A stretch of 64,000 nt of DNA. Origin: Epiperipatus broadwayi. Lineage: Eukaryota > Onychophora > Udeonychophora > Euonychophora > Peripatidae. The position numbers and the translations under genes were made by a program. The notes under the pieces were generated by a model. That model did not search any database. It worked only from the letters and a program-made list of their open reading frames with translations, and was not told where the DNA came from. The stretch is taken from contig JAQFVV010006255.1 of NCBI GenBank assembly GCA_028023455.1, forward strand, positions 2,540,001 through 2,604,000, read 5' to 3'. This document shows, one piece after another, positions 13,320 through 26,048 of this stretch (within the stretch, counting starts at the first letter, position 1; each line of letters starts with the position of its first letter).

Positions 13320-16185
13320 CTTGTTATATTTATTGTATCACATAGATATAATTTATTTGCATATAGTCCATTTGTTAGCTACAGACTTGAAAAAAATGTG
13401 ATGAAAGATATGGCAAAAGTAGTGACTTGCCAGCATGAGTATCAAGGCATAGGCAAGAATCAGAATTTGATTCTTTGCCTGCATATACAATTTTTCTGTA
13501 CATTTGATTATTAGTTTTGTAAATTATTACTTTGTTATACAACATACAAGAGTAAACACAAACACACCATATAAACATAATAGTAAATAATAAATTATTA
13601 AACCTTTTGAGAATCATTATTTTTATAAAGTAAGTTTATTTTTATAAAATAAGTGGATTAGAACACAAACAATTACTGTACATATGAATTCATAAGAGCA
13701 TAAATAAATATTATAGAATTTATACACACACACACCAATACAAATACAAATTAATAAAAATTAAATTTTTCAAATAATTAAAAAAAAATTAAAATATTAT
13801 TCAAAAAATCAAAATTGTATACTTATGAGCCCAATATTCTGAAATTACGTTTAGACTCCATGGAGGGCCTTGTTTGTGAATCAGCATATTTTTAATCTGT
13901 TTTGTCTAACTCTTGAGGCCAGTAAAAGTTTTCTGTCTTTATTGCTTCATGGAAATTAGAAAATTGATCAAAAAAATAAAATAAAATGCACCTGTTATGA
14001 AAAAAAATAAAAAATCCAAATTTCATTGGATTTTTTTTAAAAAGACATTGTTCGAAAGCTATGTTAGAGATGTATCAAATGCCTATATTTCTGTTAACAT
14101 CATGCTTATAGTTTTTAGATCATTGAAAAAAGAAAACAACATTTTGACCAATCAAATAAGACGCACGGATGACTTGCTTAATAGGCGAAGCAGTTTAATA
14201 CTGATTTATAAGCATTAAAATAATTACTGATCATAATTTTTTGATAAAGACATTAATCTATTATATTTCTAAAAGAGAAAAAACATATTGAAAAAAAAAA
14301 AAGAATATTGCCCAGTGCATATCTTTTATTTTAAAAATAAAATTATGGTAGTAGTTTTTTTTTCCCCTATTCTTTTTGCTTCAGTGAACTGCATGAGTGA
14401 ACACACACTCACTAAAATATATATAAATGTATCCCATCGATTTATTATTAATAATTATATATTTTTTAAAATTTTGTTTATACATAATCTTAACTTATAC
14501 TCAGGGGTAGCCAAGATATCGATCTCAAAACTGAAGTGAACATCGACAAATTATAATGATAAATTTAAAGCTGACTTGAATATAAAAAATAATAAAAAGT
14601 AAAAATTCAAAATTATTCTCATTTAAAAATAGTTAAATTTAAAATAATACCTGTTGTTATTGTCAATCTCAAGAACAAACCCAGGTTGGAAGAAACTGAA
14701 AAGAATTCAATTATTTTTATTAAAATTATTAGAAATATTTACTTGCTGCTTTCCTAAGGAGAAATGAACTGAATTTAAAACAAAGAAGTTGTGAACTTTT
14801 TAAAACATTTAATCTATTTAGCAAATAATCACCAAGAAGATTCAAAAGAGAGAACCAGATTTTTTTTATCTACGAAAAAAATAGGTGTCAAAGCAAGAAA
14901 CGAACTTTGTCTAATTATTGTAAAGACTGTTAGCAGAGAAAATGTGAGGATTTTCCAAGTCATAGAAATAGAGAACTTTTATAAAATATTTTTATTGTTG
15001 TTAAGCATTTTTTTTTCTCTAGCAAATTTTTGACACCATGCTAAGAGGGTGGTGGTGGTCAAAATTCCTTACTCATATTTATTTATTAATTATACAAGTG
15101 AATCAAAAAAATACAAAATAAAAATTCTATAAAAATCAAAAAATAAATTCAGGATTTGTTATATTTCGGTAAAAATATTGATTGATTAGCTTTAATTTGT
15201 ATAAGTTAGAAAGCCATGTTTAATTATTCCTGAAAAAAGAAAACAGAAAGTTAAATGTAGAAAGATATTTTAAGTAAAGAATAATAAAAAAAGATTGCCT
15301 AAATATAAAATAAAATGGGAATGATAATTCAGTAAATGTCTGTTAGATTAATTGTAGAAAAAAGGTAGCATTGGTTAATTAGAGCAGAAAGCTATTTTTA
15401 AAGCTAATTAAGCAAATGAATGAAGAAGAATTGTTAGTACAATTAATATTCAAAAGACTAATTGCAGTGAAAGGAATGTGAACATACACAATTAAAGTTT
15501 AATGGATAATTTTGGCAAAAGACAATTCTATTGTGGGATAGCCTGAAATAAAAAGTGATTATCAATTATAATATTAATACTGGATATGAAACAGTGATAG
15601 ATATAAATAGTGTGTGCAGAAAGAGCAATGTGCTTTTTTACTCTTCATCAATGATGCTGTCGCATATACTGGAATTTTGAAAAAGGATTCACAATGAAAG
15701 CTGTCTGGAAAGTTATAGTGATTTTCTGCCATGAGGAAACTGTTCTCAGAGACTGTGCCTCTGTAGATACCAATAGCAGAATAGGGCAAAAACATATCAG
15801 ATCTTTTCATTTGTATAAGCCTTATGAGCTCCAGTAGAATTGTACACAGAAAATGTGAGTAGAAATAGCTTGTAATTATTTTAATTCTGGCCTAAGAATA
15901 GCGATGACTGATGTTAGTCTATTATCAGCAGTGAATATTAATATTTATGGGAAATAGTAATTAGAATCAAAGACATATTGATCACATTTGTAAATGCCAA
16001 ACTTTTAGAGGAGATCTGTGTTTTATGTGTTTAAAAGTTAATAAATATTTTTTCATTTTTACTAGTGATAATTTTCTTTAGACTTATATTATTTTTTATT
16101 TTTTGGCAAGTGAATACACAACAGTATTACAATGAATAAACCAAGTATAAATGTGAGAAAAAATAAAAAAAATGTATTGCTATCA

Positions 16186-18391
16186 TAAAGAATGGAAAGA
16201 TTATTTTTTTATTATGATGAAAAACAAATGTGTATGTATATATTGTACGCAGTGTGCATGTGGCTTTATCAAAGAAAGCCAATGTTGTAAGACATTTTCA
16301 TACTGTTCATAAAAATTATAAAGAGGATTATCCTTGAGGCACTGCATTAAGAAAAGCTACAGTACAATACCTAAAGACACAACCCATTACACAACAAAAA
16401 TTTTTGGCAAGTACAATACATGCTCAAAAAATGTGATTGCATCATTCGAAGTTGCTAAAACTTTAATTAAACACAATAAACCCTTTCAAGATGGACAAAT
16501 ATGGAAAGAAGCCTTCATCAAAGCTGGTGAAGTATTATTTGAAAATTTTAAGAATAAATCTGAAATAATGACTTCTATGAACATATCATTATCACGAAAC
16601 ACAATCATGCATAGGACAGAAGAAACTAGTCAAAGTCTTGGAAGAGATTTTACATAAAAACATTAACAATTGTAACTTTTTATTACTATAGTTTGATGAA
16701 TCTACTGATTATACAGGTACTATGCAGTTATGTATTTTTATTTGCATAGTTTTTGATATGTCAACGGCAGCAGAATTATTAATTATTCTAATTCAAGGAA
16801 GCACAAGAGGTCAAGATATCTATGATTTATTCAAGAATTACATTGTACATACAAATTTTCCATTTCACAAATTAGTATCAACAACTACTGACAGAGCTTC
16901 TGCAATGATTGGCAGTAAAATTGGTTTTGCTACTCTATGTAAAAATGATAATGATATACCTAGTTTTATGGACGATATTGTATTATGCATCAGCATGCTT
17001 TGTGTTCAGAAGTATTGAAATTTAATCATGTTATGATTATTGACTTCAAAATTGTTAATAAAATAAGATCAAAAAGCTTGTTACATCATCAATTCCAGGA
17101 TTTGCTAAAGGAATGCAAGAATGAACATAGTGTATTGTTATTACATACTGACATAAGGTGGTTAAGTCAAGCAAAAATTTTAATCAGATTCAGAGAACTT
17201 CTGCCACAAATAAGATCATTTTTGGAAACTAAAGGTGATTCATATCCAGAACTGAATGACAAAGAATGACTTCTTACCTTGCTTTTTTCTCTGATATTAC
17301 AGAAAAACTAAATTAATGTAGAACTACAAGAAAAAGATGAAACAATAATAGTTATGATAAGCACTTTAATGTCATTCAAGAAAAAATTGAGTATGCTTGT
17401 AATGCAATTGAAACCTCATGATTTAAAACATTTCAAAAATATGGCTGATGAGTCTAAAGATAGAAACAAATCTACAGTATGTTAAAAATGTAATATTCCT
17501 CATAAAGGAATTTGAAGGAAGATTATTGGAATTTGACAAACTTGGAGGTATTGCTAATTTTTTGTCTTATCCATTTAATGGTAACATCAATGTCGAAGAT
17601 ATCACTATGAATTAAATGGATTTGTACATACAGATTCAGTGGGCCTTGGAGAAGAAATAGCGAATAAACATCACACGATCACCATTTCTTAAAATCAACC
17701 CTGCCTAATAGGATAGTGGTGGCTATGGTTATTAAAGAACCAAAGACATCCAGAATGTATGGGTACTGAACTGATTTTAGACCTATATGACTATATAAGC
17801 TGATGAGCTTGGATTGAAAATATTATAGTGTTTTCAATTTAGGTCTCATAGTTTTGTAGTTAAGTAAAGATAAAAGGTGGCTGCTGGAGTGTTACATTAG
17901 ATCCTATGATCTAGGTGCAGTGCTTTCAGATCCAAGGCTCCTCACTGATGAAGGCCAAAAGCCAGAAACCAGTCAGGATATTGGATGAGTTGGCACTAGA
18001 TGGGGATTTTATGCATAAGCTTTCTGGCATTCATTGATTAGTCTGGCTTACACTGAGTGACAATTACGTATATAGAGTTTTGCCTGTTTTAATAGAAGAA
18101 ATAACAAGTATTAAATGTGATACATTTAAAATCAATGGCTTCAAATGAGAGCTTCTGGTCATTAATAAGCAGGATTAAGTATCCAAATATTTGTAGAGTT
18201 GCTGCATATTTCATGCTTTTTTTGGTTCAACATATTTGTGCGAATCAGCATTTTCCTGCATGAATGCGATAAAAACTAAACATAGGTGACAATTATCGGA
18301 TCTATATTTAGAATCATGTTTAAGAATTAGTTTAAGTTTACAGGAGCCAAATTTTGACAAACTTGCTGAAACTGCAATATCATCAAAATAA
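16186..18391 (+). pseudogene. hAT transposase pseudogene, ZBED5-like, with BED finger
   Basis: Pieces of a ZBED5/FAM200-type transposase lie in order. At 16186-16345 is a BED zinc finger with a CxxC-like start (CVCIYC) and a RHFHTVH block one frame away, so a 1-nt shift has occurred. At 16334-16657 is the N-terminal body (KPFQDG, LFENFKNKSEI). At about 16690-17018 are the first catalytic region (FDESTD) and second (TTDRASAMIG). At 16985-17269 come HQHALCSEVLKF and LLLHTDIRWLSQAK. At about 18220-18391 is the C-terminal dimerisation block (TYLCESAFS.MN.IK.K.R) ending at TAA. DDE-type transposases of this family cut and paste DNA as dimers in the nucleus. Frameshifts, several stops and a nested insertion mean it cannot make a working enzyme. 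The family call is confident; exact exon limits are not claimed. Confidence 0.8.
17660..18093 (+). repeat. Non-autonomous interspersed repeat, copy in hAT
   Basis: A 434 bp insertion is flanked by a 10 bp duplication AGAAGAAATA (17650-17659 and 18094-18103). Removing it rejoins the hAT reading frame. Near its start is CATCACACGATCAC; it continues 'cctgcctaataggatagtgg', has a B-box-like 'ttttagacc' region (GAGTTCAGACCC in the 57.7 kb copy), and ends in 'gagttttgcctgttttaat'. The same sequence occurs at 57730-58184, and parts of it at 20728-21070 and 50031-50720. The 10-14 bp target duplications favour LINE-style retroposition. Foldback copies elsewhere favour a MITE. The class is unresolved. 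Confidence 0.75.
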
Positions 18392-18908
18392 ATATATATA
18401 TATATTTTTCACTTTGTAATTTTTTTTTGTAAAATTTGCTTCTAATTTATTTTAATACAATTCTAAAACAATAATTTTCTTTTTTTTTTCTCTCTAAATT
18501 TTCTTGATTTTTTTTAAAAATTCAGGACCAGCTTTAGAAAATAATTATTTATAGGTAATTTAATAAATATTTATAAAGCACTATGGACAATTTGTAATAC
18601 TAGAGGGAGCTGAGGTAATTTAATAGTAGTTATAGTAAAATGTCTTTGACAGTTCGTATTTTATTGTAAAAAAATTCGTCAGTTCCTAAGTATCTTCTAA
18701 AAACATTAACAATATTTGAGAGTATATAAAAAGCCTTATTAAAAAAAAACCCAATTTGTAAGTACATTTAAAAAAAAAAAAAAGGACTTTGAACCGTTAT
18801 TTTTTTTTCTTTTCCAGTTGTCATTCTGGTAAAAATAACATTTTTTTTCTGGTTTCTGGTTCGAAGCCCTGAAAAAAACATAGTTGTCCTCAGGTTTGGC
18901 CACCCCTG

Positions 18909-20513
18909 CTATATATATAAAAAAGTGTCTGTGTTACACACACAAATATATATATATACACGCCAAAAAATACTATATATTTGCAGTGCAATAAACAATA
19001 CATATGTTTATCAACAAAACATGAGCTATTATACATTATATACATTTGTTTGTTAGAGGGGCTTGTAACAAAGTTCAGCATAGTTTATGACTTCACTATA
19101 TAGTAAAAGATTGTGTGTGCTAGCACAATAAAATTTTATTCTATCAAAATAGTTATAACATTTTAGAAACTACATGATTTATCAATTCAAGGTGCAGTAT
19201 AAGTTAACCGTTTTCATTAAATAAATGTGGGGGTGGAAATTATGGCTTTGAAGTGAACAGTTGTTAACTTTATATAATAATCCAGAGTAATAAAATATAT
19301 TGTAAAATGAAAACTATAATATTGACATGTACAAAGTATTTAAATATTTATATGCACATATGAAAATTATTCATACCTGAAAATGTATAATAGTTCAACA
19401 CAATTGAAATAAAACAACTATGTCAATTGAAATCAACATTATGGACAAATTTATGTTTGACTATTATTAAGGATTACATGAAAATGTATAAAGAAATGTT
19501 ACATTACTCAAACAGCTTATTCAAAAATTTAACTCAAATTGGCCTCAATAAATAAGTTTAGTAGGAATTGTTTAAAATATTGCAGATTGTAATGATTAAA
19601 ATTAGTATTGTATTGTGAAGTTCATGAAGAAGTCATAAGATATTGTAAATGGAGACCAATCTATCAGTGATGAAATCAAATTATTTTTTTTATGTATTTT
19701 TAATAAATATCTTAAACATAATTTTTGTTAATTAACTGTTGTTGAAATAATGGGTAAGTAGAAAGTTGGATATTATGAAATGATTTTTTTGTTTGTTTGT
19801 AAAGGTTTTGAATATATATAGCTTTCTCAAAGAACTAGTGAACACTGCAAGGAAAAAAGAAGCTAACATTAAGTTTACTGGTGAAACAAAAAGCCATAAA
19901 TTATTATAGTTTTCTATTTCCACTATGGAAAATTTATTCTCCACATATAAATGTTATAAAATAATGTGTCAATTAATTGAATTACTGTCCATTATCTTAA
20001 AATGTTATTGCTGGAGGAGTAATGGAGTACAATTGTGACAAAAAAATATTATTAACACTTGGGATAAAATTCTCTGAACTAGAGAGACTAATTTATCAAG
20101 AAATGGTTTTTGAATGCTTGTAAAAATATATTCTCAAAATTAGACCTCACAATAGTAAAAATAAAAAAAGGGAAAATATTAAACAGTGAAGTTATTAGTT
20201 GTAGCTTGTTTTAAATTATGTTTTATAAAATCTTTAATAACTATCATCAATTGAAAATATTTCAATATACTAGCTTTCAATTGATAATAAAAAAAGTAAT
20301 TTATAGGTCGTCATTATTTTTTTTTGTTTTTAAGTTTGTATAATTTTTTTTAATATGTTTTTTAAATATGAGCTACTAAGAAGTGTAAATTTTGCATTAA
20401 AATTCATTTCATAAACTTAATGTATCTAATAAATATAGTTTTACTTCTCAATATTATGTAACAAAAACACTTATTTATAATTGTTTAATAGAGAAGAAGA
20501 TATAAATTAATAT
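18909..20513. other. Gene-free AT-rich stretch
   Basis: No coding region, RNA or recognised repeat. Short minus-strand frames near 18890-19081 and 19732-19944 have biased, low-complexity translations and no domain. Confidence 0.35.
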
Positions 20514-20626
20514 TAAAGTTTATCGGCTTAATGTTTTTGAGGATCCATTCCTCATAGTCATAGCATTCATAAAATGTATATGAATATGAAGCATGGATTC
20601 TCGAAAACGTTAAGCCGATAAACTTA
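20514..20626. repeat. 113 bp near-perfect hairpin (short MITE)
   Basis: The arms 20514-20563 and 20577-20626 are inverted copies. The left begins TAAAGTTTATCGGCTTAA and the reverse complement of the right begins TAAGTTTATCGGCTTAA; pairing continues through GTTTT.GAG.ATCCAT. The loop is about 13 nt. It is most simply a tiny palindromic MITE, but its size and pairing also resemble a small-RNA precursor. Confidence 0.65.
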
Positions 20627-20727
20627 ATGTATCTAATTAACAAGCAATTCTTATGCAATCTGTACATATATCTTGCCAAAATTAAAGTGAATTAAATAAG
20701 GCAATAAACTCAGCCCAATATATGTGC

Positions 20728-21070
20728 TACATCACATGGCCACAATTTCTAATGCTTACATAATCTACTAACACAATTGTAATTTTATTCATACAATATT
20801 GCCTTCTAGGGCAAGCCATAGTAATCAATGGATGTTAGAAGGTTCATGAAAATCCTGATTGAGTGCTTACTCATATCCCCAGACTAATTTCTAGCTTATG
20901 ACTTTCATCATGGAAGAACCTTGGATTCAAATTTATGAAAGCCATAATCTAGAAACTAGTCTGGGGTTATTGGATGAATATGAACTAGATAGAGATTTTG
21001 ATAACATCTATTGATTACTATGGCTTGCACTAGTTGGCAAAATTGTATGGAGAAAATTCTTATCCAATAT
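20728..21070. repeat. Foldback copy of the interspersed repeat family
   Basis: Two copies of the family's 3' module face each other. The left half, read in reverse complement, has AGAAATTAGTCTGGGGATAT, then 'cattgattactatggcttgc', then GGCAATATTGTATG. The right half has the same order in plus orientation, including 'ttgattactatggcttgca' and 'ctagttggcaaaattgtatg'. The outer left end matches the CATCACATG terminus of the 17.7, 50.0 and 57.7 kb copies. It is non-coding. Confidence 0.65.
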
Positions 21071-21129
21071 ATATGTAAATAGGCACACTCTATAGGAGTA
21101 ATATATATATATATCATCAACCATTATCA

Positions 21130-21612
21130 ATCCACTGCAGGATGAAGGTCTCTCCAAGTTTAATCCATCTTCTCCGATCTTTAGCTTCTCTTCTCCACAA
21201 CACCCCTGCACATTTTTTTTATTTCATCCATCCATCTCACATGTAGTCTCTTTCTGGGTCTTTTACAATCTCTTGGAATCCAGTTTAAAATTTTAATTGT
21301 CCATCTATTATCATCTCTTCTAGCAATATGTCCAGCCCAACTCCATTTCAATCTTTTAATTTTTTCAATAAGATCAGTAACACCTGTTTATTGTCTTACC
21401 CATACATTGCGTTTTCGATCTCTTCTTGTTACTCCCAACGTACATCTCTCCATACTCTTTTGAGTGGTCTGAAGTCTCTGTATTGCTCTACCATTAAGTG
21501 TCCAAGTCTCAGATCCATAAGTAAGAACTGGTAAAACACATTTGTTAAAAACCATTCTTTTCAAACACATCAGCATATTTCCTTTTAGTATCAAGAAAAG
21601 CACTCCAACCAA
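21130..21612 (-). pseudogene. RTE-like RT, C-terminal part (copy 1)
   Basis: Carries the post-RT region seen intact in copy 3: KCVLPVLTYGSETWTLNGRA, MERCTLGVTRRDRKRNVWVR, then after an in-frame stop near 21388 a WAGHIARRDDNRW block and the terminal GETFILQ-type end. It is in a different frame from the RT core at 21545-22294, which it overlaps, so a frameshift lies near 21590-21612. It presumably forms the thumb and C-terminal RNA-binding region of the polymerase. It is decayed and would not be translated as one product. Confidence 0.7.
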
Positions 21613-22294
21613 GTTTAATTCTATGATTAATTTCCTCCATTATGTTTCCATCTGTATTAATAATCTGACCAAGGTATTTGTAACTGTTAACTTCTTCTAA
21701 TTCATCATAATCAGTCTTTATTTTTATATTTTGAGCAAATCGATTAAACATTACTTTAGTCTTTTTAACATTTATCTTTAGTCCTACTTTTCTACTTTCA
21801 TCTGCTAACTCCTGCAACATTTCCTGCAGCTCTGAAGCATTATTTGCAAAAACAACTACATCATCTGTGAAATCTAAATGATTTAAATACTCTGCATTCA
21901 CTTTCACTCCTTTAGTTTCCCATTTTAATCCACAAAATACTTCTTGCAGCACTGCTGTAAAGAGTTTTGGAGATATGGAGTCACCTTGTCTTACACCTTT
22001 CTCAATGTTGATTTTTCCAGTATCATTATGTAATCTAATTGTTGCTGTTGCATTTTTATAAATATTCTTTAAAATATGACAATATCCTGGATCTATACCT
22101 TGATGATCCAATGCTTTAATCACTGAAGAAATGTGTATAGAATCGAATGCCTTTTCATAATCTACAAATCCAAAACGTAATGACAACTCATATTCGTTTG
22201 ACCTTTCTATGACTTCTCTCAATACCTGGATATGATCTATTGTACTAAAACCACTTTTAAATCCAGCTTGTTCTCTTGGTTGGTGGAAATCCAA
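21545..22294 (-). pseudogene. RTE-like reverse transcriptase core (copy 1)
   Basis: A 249-codon open stretch holds RT palm motifs in order: motif A FGFVDYEKAFDSI, motif B GVRQGDSISPKLFTAVLQ and motif C HLDFTDDVVVFA. The two catalytic Asp of motif C are present, but the preceding residue is Thr where copy 2 has Ala (FADD). It is followed by LKINVKKTKVMFNRFAQN and YKYLGQIINTDGN, which copy 3 shares. The reverse transcriptase copies the element's RNA at the nicked target. The open stretch is a segment of the LINE polyprotein cut off by frameshifts on both sides. Confidence 0.85.
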
Positions 22295-22504
22295 AGTTCT
22301 CTGTAGACGAGTTGTAATTATCTTGGTAAAAATTTTATATAAAACTGATAAAGGGCTGATAGGTCTGTAATTTCTAATATCTTCTTTATCACCTTTTTTA
22401 AATATTAATATTATTACTGCATTCTTCCAATCTTCCGGTACATCTTTATCATTTAGACATTTGGTATATAACTTTGCTAAAATTGTTTCTATTTCTTCAC
22501 CTGC

Positions 22505-22921
22505 TTATTTTAATATATCAATTATAATTTCATCATTTCCTGGAGCCTTTCGTTTCTTCATACACTTAATTGCATGTCTCACTTCTTCATTTAAAATTCT
22601 GGGCAATTCGGAAGATGTAATAGATATAGGAGGTACTTGTTCTTTATTACTATATAATTCTTGATAAAAATCTTCTACCAATTTCATGATGTCATCTCTC
22701 TTTTTAGTAATAATTCCATCTTTTTTTCTTATTTCAGATATAAATTTCCTACCAATACCAAAATGTTGTTTAACATTTTTGAGACTTTTATTTTCTTCTA
22801 CAGCTTTCCTTGCTATTTCACAGTTATAATTTCTTATATCATTTTCAACTCTTTTCCGTACCATTTTACAAAATTCGAGATATTCAATTCTTTTTAATAC
22901 ATCATTTTTGTATATCTTCAT
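22505..22921 (-). pseudogene. RTE-like linker between endonuclease and RT (copy 1)
   Basis: A 138-codon segment has KNVKQHFGIGRKFISEIRKK and ends in IKCMKKRKAPGNDEIIIDIL, the conserved 'KAPG.D.I' lead-in to the RT fingers. Copy 2 has the same region at 58222-58512. A short upstream frame (22902-23093) carries the preceding part (NEINMKITDTLLKTATN). No catalytic motif is expected here; it connects the nuclease to the polymerase in the LINE polyprotein. Confidence 0.75.
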
Positions 22922-23250
22922 ATTTTTTTCTTTTCTTCATAAATTCTCTAGTCTCAGTAGAAATTTTATTAGTCAATTGCTGCTTTTTTCTACCAGCTAT
23001 GTTTGTTGCAGTTTTTAAAAGTGTATCAGTTATTTTCATATTAATTTCATTCAAATCTGAATCATGTTCAAAATCTCCTAACACTTGAAACATATTTGTA
23101 AGTTCTAATTTAAATTCATTAGAATGTTTCTGAAGATTAGGAATATCAACTGTAAATATTATTTTTCTTAATAATTTTTGTCTCTCTAGTTTTACATTAA
23201 CACATAACTTACACCTTACTAATCGATGGTCACTTCCTGTGTTAAATTTA

Positions 23251-23818
23251 TTAAGAACTACAATCTTGAAATATGTATTTTCTGTTAATCAAAATATAAT
23301 CCAATTCTGCTGTACCTTCATTTGGATGCTTCCATGTCCATTTCCTTTTAACATTTTTCTCAAAAAATGAATTCATAATATAAAGTTTTTCTTTTTCTGC
23401 AAACTCCACAAGTCTATGTCCTCTCTCATTTCTATTACCATAACCAAAATTACCTACAGCAATTTCATCTTTCATTTGTCTACCAATTCTAGCATTAAAG
23501 TCTCCCATAACAATTTTAAAATGTTGTTTACTCTGATCAAAAGCCTTTTGTACATCCATATAAAAATCTTCTACTACTTCATCACTATGAGAACTTGATG
23601 GGGCATAAACCTGAATTATCTGCATTTGGTACCTGCTATTAAGTTGTATAACTAATCTTGCCACTCTGTCCGATACATCATCAATCTCCACAATATTGTT
23701 CTTCCACTTTTTATTTATAATGAATCCTACTCCACTTGTATTTCCAATATGTGTGCCTTTATAATAGAGTATATGTCCACTTTTTAAATCAATTGTTTCT
23801 TCTCCTTTTCTTCTAATA
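23251..23818 (-). pseudogene. RTE-like AP endonuclease fragment (copy 1)
   Basis: Contains the middle of an APE-type endonuclease: RVARLVIQLNSRYQMQIIQV, YAPSSS, the active-site block MGDFNARIG and ELDYILINRKYIFQDC. The SDH catalytic motif (GSDHRLVR) is encoded just downstream near 23225-23235 but in another frame. Compared with copy 2, a small deletion after FQDC causes the shift. The N-terminus is missing because of 5' truncation. In the intact family this nuclease nicks target DNA to prime reverse transcription. Confidence 0.8.
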
Positions 23819-26048
23819 TATATATATATGTATGTATATAGCTCTAATATTTAACAATGATTTATGTAATTGCAGGTATGCATGCTATATAAAGATGGTT
23901 TACATATTTGCAAATTAGCATGCTATATAAGAATGATTTATGTATTTGTTATATACAGTAATTGGACATGTTTTGTAATTTAAATTTTTTTGTTGTTTTG
24001 TAATTCTTTATTTTATTACAGTGTTATTTTAAAATTCAAAATCAATAGGTACAGTCATTTTTTTAAATTTAATTTTCATCTGCTTGCATAATATATATTT
24101 ATATATGTAAGTGTAGGACCTCTGATGAATAAAAGTTCCATTTATAGTAGCTTGTAGTTAACTTAGTGGGAAAGAACAAATATTTAAGGATAATAAAGAA
24201 TAAACAAATTATTTTTTCTATTCTGGACGGAATATCACAAGGTGTAAAAGGGTTTTTATTTTGAAAATAAATAAATTGATTTATATTAGCCAATACTTCT
24301 TTTATTGTCAGTTCCAGAGAAATAGGTAACAGGCAATTATTTTTAATAAAATAAAGCATTTTATTAATATTATTTTATTGAGATCAGTCATTGATGATAA
24401 ATGATTCTAGCAATATTCTAATTAATAACCAGTTTTGTGCTGGAGGAATTAAATTATTGTTAGCATACTTAAATAAAAATGTGTCAGCATAATTCCTCAT
24501 TTGTTTTTCTTTCAATAGCATACCATGATATTGATGATGACTCTCTATCAATTATATATTTAAGTTTACTATATATTTAATAAATTATGTATTTAACTTT
24601 TTTTTTAAATTTCTATAACATTTTTTTTTTTTGAAACTAACTTAGAGATGTTTTTAAAAGTATTTACTTTTTTTATATTTTTGATTATAAATAACAAAAG
24701 TATATTACAAATACACTTTTATTTGATCACGTGTGCTAACACATTATTTTATTAAGGGATACACATACAAAAAAAAAATGCATATAGTGAAATGTCTTTT
24801 TTTTTTTTTAAAATTACTATTGAAGGGACAATATATTTTCTCAACAGTGTATTGGCTGATTATTATGAAAATATATATATTAAATTCCTTTAAATTTTAT
24901 GAGAGAATATTATCACTATTTTGTAAAAAAATATTTTATGAAGGAGAAAGAAGGGTCAGTCTTTCTTCTAAAACTTGTAATTGTACTCTATTTTGTTTAG
25001 AAATTAACAGGTACATGGTTAATTCATAAATATATGTGTATACAGGCAAAGAAGGAAGTTATTGTAAGCATGCTCATTAATTTAACGATAAGGAAGATTT
25101 AAAATGAAATATTGAAAATGACATTGTTGATAGATCTTAAAAATATTTAACATAATTTTGAGGGATGCTAACTTACTTAATTGCAAAATGTTTGTTGTCA
25201 ATATTTTAAATAAGAGATTCTGTATGCCTGTAATCTAAAATAATCACTATGTATAAATTTTCAACTCTCAAATAACTTTTTCATGGGGGTGGGGGTCGGG
25301 GTAATAATAACATAGATAGACAAAAAAATCGATAAATTTAATAACAAATTTAAAACCATTGGTTGCTACATATTTTAAATAGATTTTTATTCCAATTAAC
25401 ACATAAATAACGTTATAATAAGATTGTCAAAGATATTTATTTCTTTTAGATTTTTTAGCATTTTATATTTTAGTTTTCCAAATTAAAAAGAAATAATTGA
25501 TAATTCCAAGAACAAAATCAGTAAAGAATTTAAAACAATATTATGTACAACATTCTTTGCAGCAAAGATTTAACCAGTATAGTTGGTTATTTTAATATTA
25601 TTAGAAAGTCTGTTGATTGAATTTCCAGAATTTTTATTTTGTGATTATGATTGTCTTGTAATAAAAACCTCAATTTCAATGATGTTATTTTGCATGAGGA
25701 AAGAAATAGAAAATGAAAAATTAAAGTGTTATTTATATAAACAAATAGCAAATTAATAAATCATCAAATATCAAGAATAATGCTCCACTATTCATTGAGA
25801 ATTGAAATAAAAATTTTATTAATTAAGCTGAAGGTAGTTGTCAGGAATTTATCTGTATTTAATTTTTATTATTATATATAATATTTACTGAGGCTATAAC
25901 CTCGATTATGCGTATAAAATGCGATAGTAGGGACCTCTACAGGTGTTTTAATCACATTTCTTATTACACATTAATACTCGCGAAATATAAAATAAATACA
26001 TCCGTAAAATGATTCATAAGCTATATTACTAAAAAAATCATTTAAACA
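23819..26048. other. Gene-free AT-rich stretch
   Basis: No gene or recognised repeat. Short TA-repeat runs adjoin the LINE end at 23818-23840. A G-rich patch (gggggtgggggtcgggg) lies near 25284. Frames at 24099-24359 and 24733-25029 are low-complexity. Confidence 0.35.

Larger units (their letters stand above)
14502..18908 (+). mobile_element. Decayed hAT transposon (ZBED5/FAM200-like)
   Basis: The element is defined by its degenerate transposase (16186-18391) and by matching candidate ends. The left end begins CAGGGGTAGCCAA at 14502; the reverse complement of the right end at 18896-18908 is CAGGGGTGGCCAA. The 4.4 kb span fits an autonomous hAT element. The expected 8 bp target duplication is not preserved: the left flank is CTTATACT and the right flank is CTATATAT. 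The outer boundaries are therefore less certain than the transposase call. A 434 bp repeat is nested at 17660-18093. The 14.5-16.2 kb part is AT-rich leader without a credible gene. Confidence 0.55.
21094..23818 (-). mobile_element. RTE-like LINE copy 1, 5'-truncated
   Basis: A minus-strand non-LTR retrotransposon runs from an endonuclease fragment (right) through reverse transcriptase to a 3' end with an (AT)n tail at about 21091-21113 (left). Copy 2 at 56562-59520 and copy 3 at 50924-51630 are clear relatives. The 5' end stops abruptly at about 23818 in a TA-rich run, inside the endonuclease, which is the usual LINE truncation pattern. Several frameshifts and stops make it non-functional. 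Proteins of this type are often labelled craniofacial development protein 2-like because that host gene contains an RTE-derived domain. I infer the RTE clade from this similarity. Confidence 0.85.

Noticed and set aside
13997-15033. Several Lys/Phe/Ile-rich frames of 70-83 codons
   Set aside because: Their translations are typical of AT-rich non-coding DNA, with no domain; they lie at or inside the hAT leader.
16334-17269. Domesticated host ZBED5-like gene
   Set aside because: Multiple stops, frameshifts and a nested repeat insertion show a dead transposase, and there are transposon-like ends around it.
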